Under the pieces are notes generated by a model. That model saw only the letters and a program-made list of their open reading frames with translations, did no database searches and was not told the DNA's origin. Source: Mesostigma viride (Eukaryota > Streptophyta > Mesostigmatophyceae > Mesostigmatales > Mesostigmataceae). From it: a stretch of 64,000 nt of DNA. Within the stretch, counting starts at the first letter, position 1; each line of letters opens with the position of its first letter. Below are positions 33,710 through 53,762 of the stretch, one piece after another. The position numbers were made by a program, and so were the translations under genes. Location: the NCBI GenBank assembly GCA_009746045.1, contig RPFO01000866.1:35001-99000 (forward strand), written 5' to 3'.

Positions 33710-33869
33710 AATAGCTTGAACTATTGGTACCTAGTCACTGCCGCCATGGCGGCAGCCATGCCTAGAATGTTTGCCTAGCCGAGCAGCACCATTATTACCT
33801 AGTCACGTGCCCCGGCCGCTAACGCACCGGCGGTACACAGCCATAGCCTTAGCTTAGCCTTTGCTTTTG

Positions 33870-34890
33870 AATACGTAATGACTCAGGCGCGCAAGCGGTT
33901 TGCCCGCATTGTGGGTATAGGGAACCAGAGGTGCAGGTCGACAACCGTTTCTGCATGGCATGGCGGGGCGGAAACGGAGATTCGGCTGGCGGACATCATC
34001 TATGCAGACGACACGTACCACCCTCTTCGAGGGCACTGAGCACGTACACGGTCCTACGTGCAGGCGTGGCTTGACTGCCTGGCAATCGAGGCCCGTGCGG
34101 TGGGGCTGGAGGTCAGCAAGAAGACAGAGGCTCTGGCGATTGGGCTCACTCAGCCACCGCCGGCCCGACCTCTTTCTCCTTGACGGCTCTCGAGTCCTGT
34201 CTGTATCGGGACCGCGTCAAGTTGCTGGGTAGCCTACTCCCCAGCTGCGAGGCCGATGTAGACCACGGTATCTCCCGCTCGCCTGGCACGCTTTAATTCA
34301 ATACATACTGGGCCCTGTGGCGCAAGCCCGGCCTTGGGCAAGATAGATAAACAGCACCTGTTTAAGGTCCTGGTCCTCCCTGTTCTTACGTTAACGGGAC
34401 CGAGACGTGGACCCTCACAGCCGACCTTGCCAGAAAGCTGGACGGCGCGGTCACCAACATGCTGCGATCCATTTTTCGTGTAGGATACGCTGCTCATGTT
34501 CGCAATGAGGACCTGTACCTCGGCATGCCATACATCACAAGCTCCATTAAGCAGCGGCGCCTGCAGCTATTAGGGCACTTAGCTCGCACCAACCAGGTAG
34601 ACACATCACGTGCCCCCCCCGCGGGACTGCGCCCAGCTCAGCCAGCTGGCCGGCACCTCCTTACGTAGGCCGGGCCCCGCAATTAATGCTAGACGCTGCA
34701 AGGCCCGCACCTTCAAAGAACAGCTAGTAGAGGACATGAGGGGGCTAGGCCTCTCCTTGATTTGGAACAAGATGATGGACGAGGCCAAGTGGGCCGCCAG
34801 CAGGTCATGGAGGATCGCAACGAACCCCCTCCCGTGGGGAAGCTTGCGCCCGCGTGTTTGCAAACGCGGAAAGCACGCTAGACAGGACCC
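33870..34890 (+). pseudogene. LINE ORF2 C-terminal fragment (RT motif C onward)
   Basis: The frames show QARKRFARIVG, ETEIRLADIIYADDT (RT motif C, YADD), LDCLAIEARAVGLEVSKKTE (motif D), then MLRSIFRVGYAAHVRNEDLY and RRLQLLGHLART. The latter are the usual C-terminal signature of LINE ORF2 proteins. It is clearly the same family as copy B at 37.8 kb, but with stops and frame changes. Confidence 0.8.
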
Positions 34891-34968
34891 CTAGGGTAGA
34901 GAGCTTAGAATAACTAGAGTTGGCTTGATGTTGTAGATAGTAGATTAGACCATTAGGATTGTGTGTCC

Positions 34969-35459
34969 CCATCCATCCATCCGGCATCCATCCATCCATC
35001 CATCCATATCCATCCATCCATCCATCCATCCATCCATCCATCCATCCATCCATCCATCCATCCATCCATCCATCCATCCATCCATCCATCCATCCATCCA
35101 TCCATCCATCCATCCATCCATCCATCCATCCATCCATCCATCCATCCATCCATCCATCCATCCATCCATCCATCCATCCATCCATCCATCCATCCATCCA
35201 TCCATCCATCCATCCATCCATCCATCCATCCATCCATCCATCCATCCATCCATCCATCCATCCATCCATCCATCCATCCATCCATCCATCCATCCATCCA
35301 TCCATCCATCCATCCATCCATCCATCCATCCATGGATCCATCCATCCATCCATCCATCCATCCATCCATCCATCCATCCATCCATCCATCCATCCATCCA
35401 TCCATCCATCCATCCATCCATCCATCCATCCATCCATCCATCCATCCATCCATCCATCG
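34969..35459. repeat. (CATC)n microsatellite in LINE 3' UTR
   Basis: About 122 CATC units, almost perfect, with one CATGGATC interruption near 35332. It sits between the LINE 3' UTR and the tail hairpin. Copy B has only three to four CATC units at the same place, so this array expanded after insertion or was expanded in the parental RNA. Confidence 0.97.
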
Positions 35460-35466
35460 GGGTTAA

Positions 35467-35492
35467 TGCTCCGTGACTCCCCAACGGGAGCA
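35467..35492 (+). other. LINE 3'-tail hairpin
   Basis: Stem TGCTCC...GGAGCA, extended by GT/AC with one bulged G, and a loop of GACTCCCCA. It is found again at 37638-37663 (minus) and, with a small change, at 36682-36709 (plus), each followed by a CTAATTAA-type terminus. A conserved 3' stem-loop is what RT recognises in several LINE families. Confidence 0.75.
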
Positions 35493-35512
35493 CGAGTCTA
35501 ATTAACTAACTA

Positions 35513-36371
35513 ATTAGCCTTTGTACAGCCATGCTACGTCATGCTATGATCAGAGTATACTTGCCCACGCTCCTTGTTATGATATGCTCACATGGGTCTT
35601 ATTGCACCCACAGAACTTGCCGGAAACCCCAAGAGGAAGGGGCGTTTTGCTGAGTACGTAGTGTAGTTAGGATTTTATCGACTAGATAGCTTAGAATTAG
35701 GTTAGTTCGATTACGCGGCTTCCTCCACCTCCACCCCCATCAAGGAATATCAAGGAGACAACCAGTGCAGGCCAGAAATCGGGAGAATCCGGACCATGGT
35801 AGCTCGAGCCTGCCGTTATCTTGTCCGCGTGTTAATTCGAGTCGTTCAGGATGATGAAGATGAATGGTGATGGAAATGTGTATCCGTGTGCATTGAAATT
35901 ATGGCTGGCTTATACGTGTAGAGCGACTAGATGACCTAGACGGTGGGGCCGGAAACAGCATGCTTGATCAGGGCGTGTGTTTCGAGCCTGACTGGCCGGG
36001 AGTGTCTAGTGGTGAGCACCATTGCTGCGATCGCTCTCCCACTGGGTCATTTACGAGGAAATACCCGCAAATGGAAAACCACTGAAAAGGTCTAGCTAGT
36101 CAGTCATCACGTTAGCCATGCCATGATTCCAAACGCCCAAGAACTGCACACGGTGCAAAGGCAAAAAGCCGGACGACAGCACTTTCAAATGTGCGGCGGG
36201 AACCACAAGCCCGCGTATGCCAGAAAACATCGTGTTGCTGCAGCGACGCGACGATGTGGACAACGAATTCAACTTGCCGAATCGTGTATCATGTCTGATT
36301 GCTACTGTGGCATTAAAAATTAAATTAAATTATAACATGACTCCGTTGGGAGATCATGTAGTACATATTCC
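35513..36371. other. LINE-related debris; second-family 3' end near 35600-35760
   Basis: At 35608-35655 a frame reads ELAGNPKRKGRFAEYVV followed by a stop. It is matched on the opposite strand at 36440-36530 (PPPKRKGRFAE, stop). Their 3' UTRs are also alike (GATTAGATTAG-, GTTAGTTCG, CGCGGCTT). AAGGAGACAACCAG occurs at 35753 and 36822. Confidence 0.6.
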
Positions 36372-36720
36372 CACGGATGGATGGATGGAGGGGGGACAAA
36401 GCCGCGAAACCGAACTAATCTAACTCTATACGCTAATCTAATCGAGAAAACCCTACCTATTCTACTCAGCAAAGCGCCCCTTCCGCTTGGGGGGAGGGGG
36501 CTTGCCCCCAGGGGCGGGCGTATGAGCCTGGACAATGGTCTTCCACCTCGTCTTGTCCTGCATAGCAGTCCAAGCAAGAGAGAGGGAGTGAATACTGTGG
36601 TGATGCCTCTGGCATGAAGGAGAAAGGGGGTCTCTGCCCTTTCTTCCTGTTGTGCACACACAGGGATTAAAAGCACTCTGGTGCTCCGTGACAGTCCCCA
36701 ACGGGAGCACTAGTTTAATT
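36372..36720 (-). mobile_element. LINE-related 3' fragment, inverted, with a plus-strand tail abutting it
   Basis: The minus strand encodes MQDKTRWKTIVQAHTPAP and PPPKRKGRFAE before a stop at 36465, followed by a 3' UTR and CCATCCATCC near 36372-36385. At the other end, 36682-36720, lies a plus-oriented copy of the tail hairpin and TTTAATTAATTAAA. The two pieces are therefore in opposite orientation, probably from twin priming or nested insertion. Confidence 0.6.
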
Positions 36721-36959
36721 AATTAAATTTTCATTGTTGTCACGGTTAATTGCATGGCTCCGCTAGGGTGACATGAGCTATTCTGATTTTCTGATTCAGA
36801 GCTATAGCCGCGACATCATGTCAAGGAGACAACCAGCGCATTATGTGTTCGCCAAAAACTAGTTACATGCCAAAAACTAAATACGATACGTACGAAGTGA
36901 GACAACTATGCCTGGACTAAACCTTTGCATTAATTGATTCCCCTCCCACTGAGGATGCT

Positions 36960-37016
36960 CACGTGACGCAGTCACGTGTCTAAATTAAATAAATAAATAA
37001 ATAAATAAAAAAATAA
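36960..37016 (+). other. Perfect 8-bp hairpin followed by AAAT repeats (element 3' tail)
   Basis: CACGTGAC, GCA, GTCACGTG (36960-36978) is a perfect stem-loop, directly followed by TCTAAATT and (AAAT)n. It has the same plan as the LINE tail (hairpin, then TCTAATTAA-type repeat) but a different stem, so it is probably the 3' end of another retroelement family. Confidence 0.55.
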
Positions 37017-37064
37017 ATCAATTGGTTAAGCACGTAGACACATGCATCACGTGGGTACCAATAA

Positions 37065-37245
37065 AGTAACCTTCAACCCCTATACACAATGAGAAGGAGG
37101 GAGGGCGCCCTAGCTCTCTCACTGCCTCAAGTGGGCTGGCCCCAGAGGACTCTCTGCATCACGGTGCAGGCTCCGCTGTGGGTGCAATACATGCAACAGG
37201 AAGCAGCAAAGGCATAGCGGATGAAGCATTAAGGCTGCCCCAACG
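37065..37245 (+). repeat. Dispersed repeat, copy 2
   Basis: Counterpart of 31041-31225, in the same orientation. It starts directly after the hairpin/AAAT tail and ends near GCATTAAGGCTGCC. Confidence 0.75.
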
Positions 37246-37618
37246 ATCGTCGATCCAGAGGCCACAGATACGCTTGCAATTCATCGAAAGCTGCCAATAT
37301 GTGAGAATAAAAAGGACTCTCTTGGAGCCTGAGGGTTTTCAGGGGCACGCCTAGGGTTCACCCACAACCCCCAAATCCAGGACTTTGCACACCCTAGATC
37401 AGCCGCTTGTGACATCTGGGGATTGAGAAGCTGAGTGCCAGACCATGCTCACAGCTGCCACCAGCTTTGCGTGTTTACATCCTGAAAAATGGATTTGTGT
37501 GCTTTTCATGGCCGGTTTGTGGCCGGTGAGCCCCTTGGGTGCGCCCCTAAAATCCCTCGGGCTTTTGAGGGGCCTCTATATTAGCTCCCAGACCGGCCAG
37601 CGCCTCCGTTAATTAATT
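37246..37618. other. Unassigned region
   Basis: About 370 bp with no recognisable gene. It ends at the AATTAATTAATT run that begins LINE copy B. Confidence 0.5.
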
Positions 37619-38520
37619 AATTAATTAATTAGACTCGTGCTCCCGTTGGGGAGTCACGGAGCATTAACCCCGATGGATGGATGGATGGGTGCAAACAGTC
37701 CTACCGGTCTAATCTATCTACATCGGCTACACACTGTACATCTATCTAACAGCATTCTAACTACAACATCTATCTAGACAGCCGCACGCTGCCCTAGGGG
37801 AGCTGTCTGGCGTGCCTCCCGCGGTACTGGCGTAAAGCGTGCCAGGCGAGGGAGATGCGATGGTCCACATCAGCCTCGCAGCTGGGGAGCAGGCTGCCCA
37901 GCAGCTTGACGCGGTCCCGATACAGGACTCGAGAGCCGTCGAGGAGATAGAGGGGCGGCGGTGAGTTGGTGAGCCCAACCGCCAGGGCCTCTGTCTTCTT
38001 GCTGACCTCAAGCCCCACTGCACGGGCCTCGATAGCCAGGCAGTCAAGCCATGTCTGCACGTGCTCAGTGTCCTCGAAGAGGGTGGTGTCGTCTGCGTAG
38101 ATGATGTCTGCCAGCCGAATCTCCGTGTCCGCACCGCCATGCCAGAATTTGTTAGCAACCTGCACTCCTGGTTCCCTGCCCACGATGCGGGCAAATCGCT
38201 TGCGCGCCTGAATCATTACGTATTCGACCACAATAATGAACAGGTAGGGCGACAGCACGCAGCCCTGCCACACACCCTTCTGTAAAGGGCATGGGGGCGT
38301 GGTCCCGTAAGAAGTGCGCACCGAAGTGGTGGACCCTTCATACAGGTTGCGGATGACAGCAATAAGGGGGCGGGGGATCCGGAACAACTCGAGGATGTCC
38401 CAAAGCGCAGGCCAGAAAACCGAATCGAAGGCTTTGATGAAGTCCACCAGCACAAGGTGCAAAGGGGACTCACCAGGCTGAAGGCGTTGCAGTTCCTCCA
38501 CCAGTCGGCGAGTTATGTAA
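37605..38520 (-). mobile_element. LINE copy B, 5'-truncated
   Basis: On the minus strand it runs from RT motif A (5' truncated near 38501-38520) through the RT, a 3' UTR with GATTAGACCGGTAGGAC, three CATC units, the hairpin at 37638-37663 and an (AATT)n end at about 37605-37632. 5' truncation with an intact 3' tail is typical of target-primed reverse transcription. Confidence 0.85.
37794..38501 (-). pseudogene. LINE reverse transcriptase fragment, open frame of 235 residues
   Basis: Motif A is LVLVDFIKAFDSVFWPALWD. Motif B is KGVWQGCVLSPYLFIIVVEY. Motif C is LADIIYADDTTLF, with the catalytic Asp pair. Motif D is AVGLEVSKKTEALAVG. The frame is uninterrupted here but lacks the endonuclease, the N-terminal RT and ORF1, and it ends shortly after the thumb region. 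It is far more intact than copy A, so it is probably a younger insertion. Confidence 0.88.
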
Positions 38521-38529
38521 CCATCCGTT

Positions 38530-39000
38530 AATGAGTTCCGTAACCATAGGACTTAATAAGCACGCTATTGCACCATGAATAGTGAGTGCTCATGAATGAA
38601 TCCTCAAGGGAGCGGTGGTCTGCCCCCTAATCACACATAAGCCGGAAAGCTTCCCGGCCCGAGCACAAACCTAATGAAATGAGCCCATGCCTATCTGTGG
38701 GCTCTGGACTATTGACGTGGACGGTGGAGCCTTGCAATTATTGGGCCTGCTTATTGGGGCCCTTGGACCGTTGTTGGGGCGCTTGCATCCGCTGTGCATT
38801 TGCTGTGACAAGGGTTCTTGGCACCCAGACTGAGTAGATGCTAGAATCTCCCATTGACCTGCCTTCCTGTGTGCAGCGATGAAAGAAGGCAACGGTCCCT
38901 GCCCCTTCCTTGTCTTGCACTGATCTGACCATGGGTGAAACCTTGGTACCTACTCAAGCAGACTGTTTGTACCCTGTGACTCCCCCAACGAGAGGCAGGC
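38530..39000. other. Unassigned region
   Basis: No gene is seen. At 38976 CTGTGACTCCCCCAACGAGA resembles part of the LINE tail hairpin (CCGTGACTCCCCAACGGGAG) and directly precedes the GGGA array. It may be a decayed tail of a related element. Confidence 0.45.
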
Positions 39001-39004
39001 AGGT

Positions 39005-39393
39005 TGGGAGGGAGGGAGGGAGGGAGGGAGGGAGGGAGGGAGGGAGGGAGGGAGGGAGGGAGGGAGGGAGGGAGGGAGGGAGGGAGGGAGGGAGGAGGAG
39101 GGAGGGAGGGAGGGAGGGAGGGAGGGAGGGAGGGAGGGAGGGAGGGAGGGAGGGAGGGAGGGAGGGAGGGAGGGAGGGAGGGAGGGAGGGAGGGAGGGAG
39201 GGAGGGAGGGAGGGAGGGAGGGAGGGAGGGAGGGAGGGAGGGAGGGAGGGAGGGAGGGAGGGAGGGAGGGAGGAGGGAGGGAGGGAGGGAGGAGGGAGGG
39301 AGGGAGGGAGGGAGGGAGGGAGGGAGGGAGGGAGGGAGGGAGGGAGGGAGGGAGGGAGGGAGGGAGGGAGGGAGGGAGGGAGGGAGGGAGGGA
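39005..39393. repeat. (GGGA)n microsatellite
   Basis: About 97 units of GGGA with three one-base interruptions (near 39093, 39272 and 39290). It is purine-only on the plus strand, so triplex formation is possible. It directly follows the tail-like sequence at 38976. Confidence 0.97.
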
Positions 39394-39399
39394 ATGAAT

Positions 39400-40435
39400 T
39401 CATGACGGATGTGGAGGGGACTCGGCATGCCACACCTGGCATCGACATGTGCAAGGACGCCACGTCTGTCATGCCGTCCCCTAGGAAATGATGCGTAGAA
39501 TAACCAGTGTAGAGTCTCACGTAATGAATCTGCAGTAGTAAAAAAAAAAGAAATAGGGACGATTTCAACCGTCGGAAAGAGTCGCGTACATCAGACGTAG
39601 GGGGAAAAATCAATCGACACCCGGATTCTAGGATTATAAGACCCCGAGCTTTGGAGTAACGCGGCGTGGCATATACGTGGCATAACAATTCAACAGACTA
39701 ATTGTCATCGCATTCACTGCCGACCACGGCTGTGGCCTGCTACCGCGAAGCGGCATAGGATGTTTGACGGGTTTAGGCGATTCCACGTTCTGTATGAGAG
39801 CTGGCATGTTCCTCAGCCTAAAAGCCAATGCAAATTCGAAATGCGCGCAGCCCGGCCCTGCTCGCCCGGAAAAAGGCAGCCTTTCTTTACAACGCTATCC
39901 ACAAAATGTGTATCGGCATCCCAAATAAAACCGCGGTTGTGTGCTTGTTGGTGGTGGTTCCCAGTTCCCACGCCTGACGCCGCTGATGTGCAGCAGAGAT
40001 TCTATAATATTGGCCGATTCTAATAGTGGCAATGGTGGTCCCTGCCACACCAGGTTCCCGCAGTGCTTCAGTACCCTTCCTGGCCGGCGTAAAGTTACGG
40101 AAGAGTTATTCACGTGACTCATGGTTGAAGGCGAGGAACACGTGTCCTTACTCCTTAGTCATCGCTCAATGTGCATCAGCCAAATTGCCAAAGACGGACG
40201 GGCCGTGGCAAGACCAAAGCAGCCAAAAGTCATGATGCCTTGGGGAAAGATTGCTGTGCGCTCAACCTCATCGACCTTGGACGACTTAATTGTCTAACAA
40301 GAACGGGCATCCTGTGCTAGTTGTCTCTGCCATGAAGCTCATCAGGACTGTGTGCCATTCGCAATATGCCGCGGGCCGTCGGAGAAAGCCTGGGCTCCCC
40401 GAATCGCGAACTCCAGTACTTGCATCGGGAAAACC
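39400..40435. other. Intergenic region upstream of the Kazal gene
   Basis: No gene, RNA or element is recognised. The Kazal gene promoter should lie near its right end, but I see no clear core element. Confidence 0.5.
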
Positions 40436-50587
<10,152 letters not shown>

Positions 50588-52160
50588 CTGGATAGAATTG
50601 CAATGCGCCGGTGAAGCTGGTGCAACAGCCAACAGGATATAGGAACCTGTGTGCAACCGGGGAGGCCCACACTAAATCACTAATCGAAAATTACTTGGGA
50701 AATGTTGTCTCGGGCTGATGGACATGTGTGCCCCTCAATTGCGGAGTTAAATTGGATGTATAATTGAATGAAATACATTATTACATTCCATGCATCGATG
50801 CTCGAGTCATCGCGATATCTGAATATCTTACATAATTACAGACCCATCAATTGGAAGATCAGAAAGCTCCAGTGCATCTGCTCTACGACCGGACGTCTCA
50901 ATCGTACGTAGTGCTTTCGAGTTATAATTACCCTCAATGTATGTCTGGAAAATCCACGTGCAGGCAGTGTCAAATGCATGGTATATGAACTAGTTATGTA
51001 CATGTCAAGATGATGACAGTCAAGCGAGGCCATACATGTTGACGGACAAGTGAGCCTGTAGACCTACGTCGATCCCCAGTTCCTCGATGTCGTGCGCAGC
51101 CCCGATATCATCAGATTTCCAATCCCCAACGGCCGTCGGCTCCGCAAAATCCACGTTCGCGATTAAACAGTGCAACCGCGAGGGCCGTTCTAACTTGTAA
51201 TCCACCTATATAATGGGCTCCGTCTCGTCACCGTGCGTTCGCATCAACAGGACAGCCACGGGTGTCGCGACGTCTCGGACGCTGTGCACTACACGCATCA
51301 TCTCGGTCATCGCAGCCGTCGAGCACGTCACAAGCATCAATTATTCTCTGGACGAATTCTCGTGACCGTGTTGATATTAATGTCTGCCAACTTCACGACT
51401 GTGAACAGCAGCCTCACGCACGTCCGGTCCATCCGACTCCGTCAGGCGGTGTTGCGAATGGCGTCCTGCGTGCAAAAACCAGTACATGAAGGACAATAAT
51501 GTTAGCCCGTTAGACAGATTTGTCTGTGGTTCCGCTTACAGCAGTACTAATCACCCGTTACGCGGATTTCGGGCAAGTGGGTATCCTCCTACATTACATG
51601 TATCCAATTATGGACGGGAGATTTAAAATGGGAAACAAGTATCAGCGAACCCAGAATCAAGGTATCCACGCAACGGTTTTGAAGAAACGGCTATGTACAT
51701 ATAGACACAATGAACTGAACAAAACTTTAGTAGCTCACTCGTCGTTCACTTGTTAGTCGTAACGGAGGCAGTCATTCAGTCAGTTTGCAAGTTCAGTTGG
51801 CAAGTACGGAAACACACGCAAGTGCGTAACGGAGGCAGTCAGTCAGTCAGTTTGCAAGTGCAGTTGGCAAGTACGGACCACCAACCGCGTGTGTACGTCC
51901 ATGATATCGCAATATAATCAAGAATAACAGGGAACGGTTAATGTATCCTTTACGCAGCTTTTTCGTTCAGGGCATGTTGAAATAACGAAAGTGGGGTCAG
52001 GTGTTCGAACCTTCCAAGTGCCGAATTTTTTACGAACCAGCGCATTCACGAACCTTGCACTGGGGACGCGGTGGACGTGTACCATTACCCCGGCCTAATT
52101 CTAGCATTGTACACAAGGGGCGGTGGCTAGCAGTAAAGAAGGGCATCCTAGTCATAACGC
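50588..52160. other. Intergenic region after the Kazal gene
   Basis: No gene that I can support. A frame at 51060-51165 (PQFLDVVRSPDIIRFPIPNG) on plus and its complement on minus are both open but unassigned. At 51765-51890 a roughly 65-bp unit (GGAGGCAGTCAGTCAGTTTG) is repeated twice. Confidence 0.5.
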
Positions 52161-52164
52161 TGGG

Positions 52165-53015
52165 CAAGTTTAAAAGCACCAACGGCCGTTGAGTAGGAAA
52201 AAAAAAGAGCAGGAGAAGAGCACGTCGACGTTTCAACAGCAAGACAAAAATATTGAACCCCGAGTACCAATGAAAATGCTTTCATGCATGTCCACCCCGA
52301 CGAGGCACAAATTCATGCATGCCCACCCCGACGAGGCACAAATTAATGAACGACAGATTTCTCACCCCCCCCCGGCACATGGAACAAGTGCCATCGCACG
52401 CACACACTTTGTAGACAGGAGAGTTTCGAGAGTCCAACGGCCGTTGGCTCGGAGAAATTGACAGTACACCAGTAAAGACATTAAAATTATCACTTTGTTG
52501 TCTTATGTGTGCCGTGTCATTTCCCAAGGTCAAAAGCCGTCAACTTCTGCACCTCTTGTCCCTCCCACCCGTACGCACTAAGCATGCCCACCTTACACTA
52601 CCACATGTGGCTCTTGAGAAAACTCCCCCCGACGATGCACATGTGCCATTCACGCACACACCTTCAGACAAGGCTATCAGTTTTTCGAAGTCCAACGGCC
52701 GTTGGCTCCGAGAAATGCTGTTACAACTCAAAATTACAATGGTGACATCCACGAGCTAGTGGTACGCCGAACAAGTGCTTGTATGACATATGGCGACTGC
52801 CCGTGAGGAAAAGTCCACCACCACACACGGTCAGTTTTTTGAGTCCAACGGCCGTTGGCTCCGAGAAATGCTGTTACAACGCAAAATTACAATGGTGACA
52901 TACATGAGCTAGTGGTACGCCGAACAAGTGCTTGTATGACATATGGCGACTGCCCGTGAGGAAAAGTCCACCACCACACACGGACAGTTTTTTGACTCCA
53001 ACGCAAGAACAGACG
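52165..53015. repeat. Repeats bearing a CCAACGGCCGTTGG palindrome
   Basis: The perfect palindrome CCAACGGCCGTTGG, or its near form, occurs at about 52180, 52436, 52692 and 52845, with a truncated copy at 52998. Spacing is about 257, 256, 153 and 153 bp. The last two intervals are near-identical 153-bp tandem copies. It is usually followed by CTCCGAGAAATGCTGTTACA. Confidence 0.8.
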
Positions 53016-53337
53016 TAATGCACACCAAGTGACCAAGTGGCAAGATAAAGACACCCTTGCCAATCTCTACCCACAAAAACTTAGCCCCGAAATCCGTAGC
53101 CCCGAAATCCGTGATTGATTTGTACATTGTAGATGACAATGCAGCGATCACATGTATTCTGAAACCAACACGTTTTTACCTAGTTATCATGGTAACCAAT
53201 TTATGGTTACCTAGTTATCCATGGCTAGAAAGTTGTAAATACACGATGTGGCCACACACGCCATAGATGAAAATCATAACCAGATCACGCACATGATCAT
53301 GGAAGGGGACTCTATTGATCTCAAAAAAGAAAGCTCA

Positions 53338-53405
53338 AGACACCCTACACCCTACACCCTACACCCTACACCATACATCCTACAACCTACACCCTTAACT
53401 CTCCA
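53338..53405. repeat. CACCCTA heptamer array (degenerate telomere-like)
   Basis: Four clean CACCCTA units followed by decayed ones (CACCATACATCCTACAACC, ACCCTTAACT). It resembles the plant/algal telomere repeat CCCTAAA with one changed base, but it is short and could equally be a plain microsatellite. Confidence 0.6.
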
Positions 53406-53431
53406 CCCTTAGCTTACGTGACCTTTTTTTC

Positions 53432-53500
53432 GGAGAAATGTCCGAGTGGAATGCTATGTATGGGGTAACTTTCCCAAGGGTTCGAATCCCTCTTTCTCCA
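53432..53500 (+). pseudogene. Organelle-like tRNA-Ser (trnS-GGA type) lacking the anticodon arm
   Basis: A 7-bp acceptor stem (GGAGAAA at the start, TTTCTCC before A53500), a D-arm start TCCGAGTGG, then AATGCTATGTATGGGGTAAC followed by CCCAAGGG, and a T-arm AAGGGTTCGAATCCCTC. This is the layout of plastid trnS(GGA). The piece that should carry the 5' half of the anticodon stem and the anticodon (about 19 nt) is missing between GTGG and AATGCTATG. So it is a nuclear remnant of organelle DNA or a dead tRNA, not a working gene. Confidence 0.6.
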
Positions 53501-53609
53501 TTAGAGTTTTGTTTAGCTTCTATTCTCGTCTACACATAATTCACACGAAGTACGCTTGCAAATACTTTATTACTATTTTGTTTGATATACTACACTAATA
53601 TTATAATTG

Positions 53610-53762
53610 TTGTGTGTGTGTGTTGTTCACGTGTGCGTGTGTGTGTTGTGTGTGTTGTGTGTGTTGTGCGTGTGCGTGTGCGTGTGCGTGTGCGTGTGCG
53701 TGTGCGTGTGCGTGTGTGTGTGTATATAATTTTTTGTTGTGTGTGTGTGTTGTGTGTTGTAC
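53610..53762. repeat. GT/GTGTGC-rich microsatellite leading into the 40-bp satellite
   Basis: (GT)n, TTGTGTGTG and (GTGCGT)n runs. They pass at about 53770 into the first full 40-bp unit. Confidence 0.9.

Larger units (their letters stand above)
32700..35512 (+). mobile_element. LINE copy A, internally deleted, with long CATC array and hairpin tail
   Basis: The 5' part is ORF1-like (to 33709). It is followed after only about 150 bp by the last part of the reverse transcriptase and ORF2 C-terminus (33870-34890), so the endonuclease and most of the RT are missing. The 3' UTR (…GATTAGACC…) leads into (CATC)n at 34969-35459 and the family's 3' tail with the hairpin at 35467-35492, then CTAATTAACTAACTAATTAG. 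It has several frame breaks and is not mobile by itself. Confidence 0.82.

Noticed and set aside
34953-35501. DGWM/HPSI repeat proteins
   Set aside because: CATC microsatellite inside a LINE 3' UTR.
38841-39688. SLPP/GREG repeat proteins
   Set aside because: GGGA microsatellite, read through in all frames.
51020-51205. Small minus-strand protein (MDYKLERPSRLH...)
   Set aside because: Short, no recognisable family, and the plus strand is also open here. No splice or neighbouring support.
53338-53405. Interstitial telomere
   Set aside because: Only four clean CACCCTA units, with a base unlike the standard CCCTAAA. Kept only as a low-confidence repeat.
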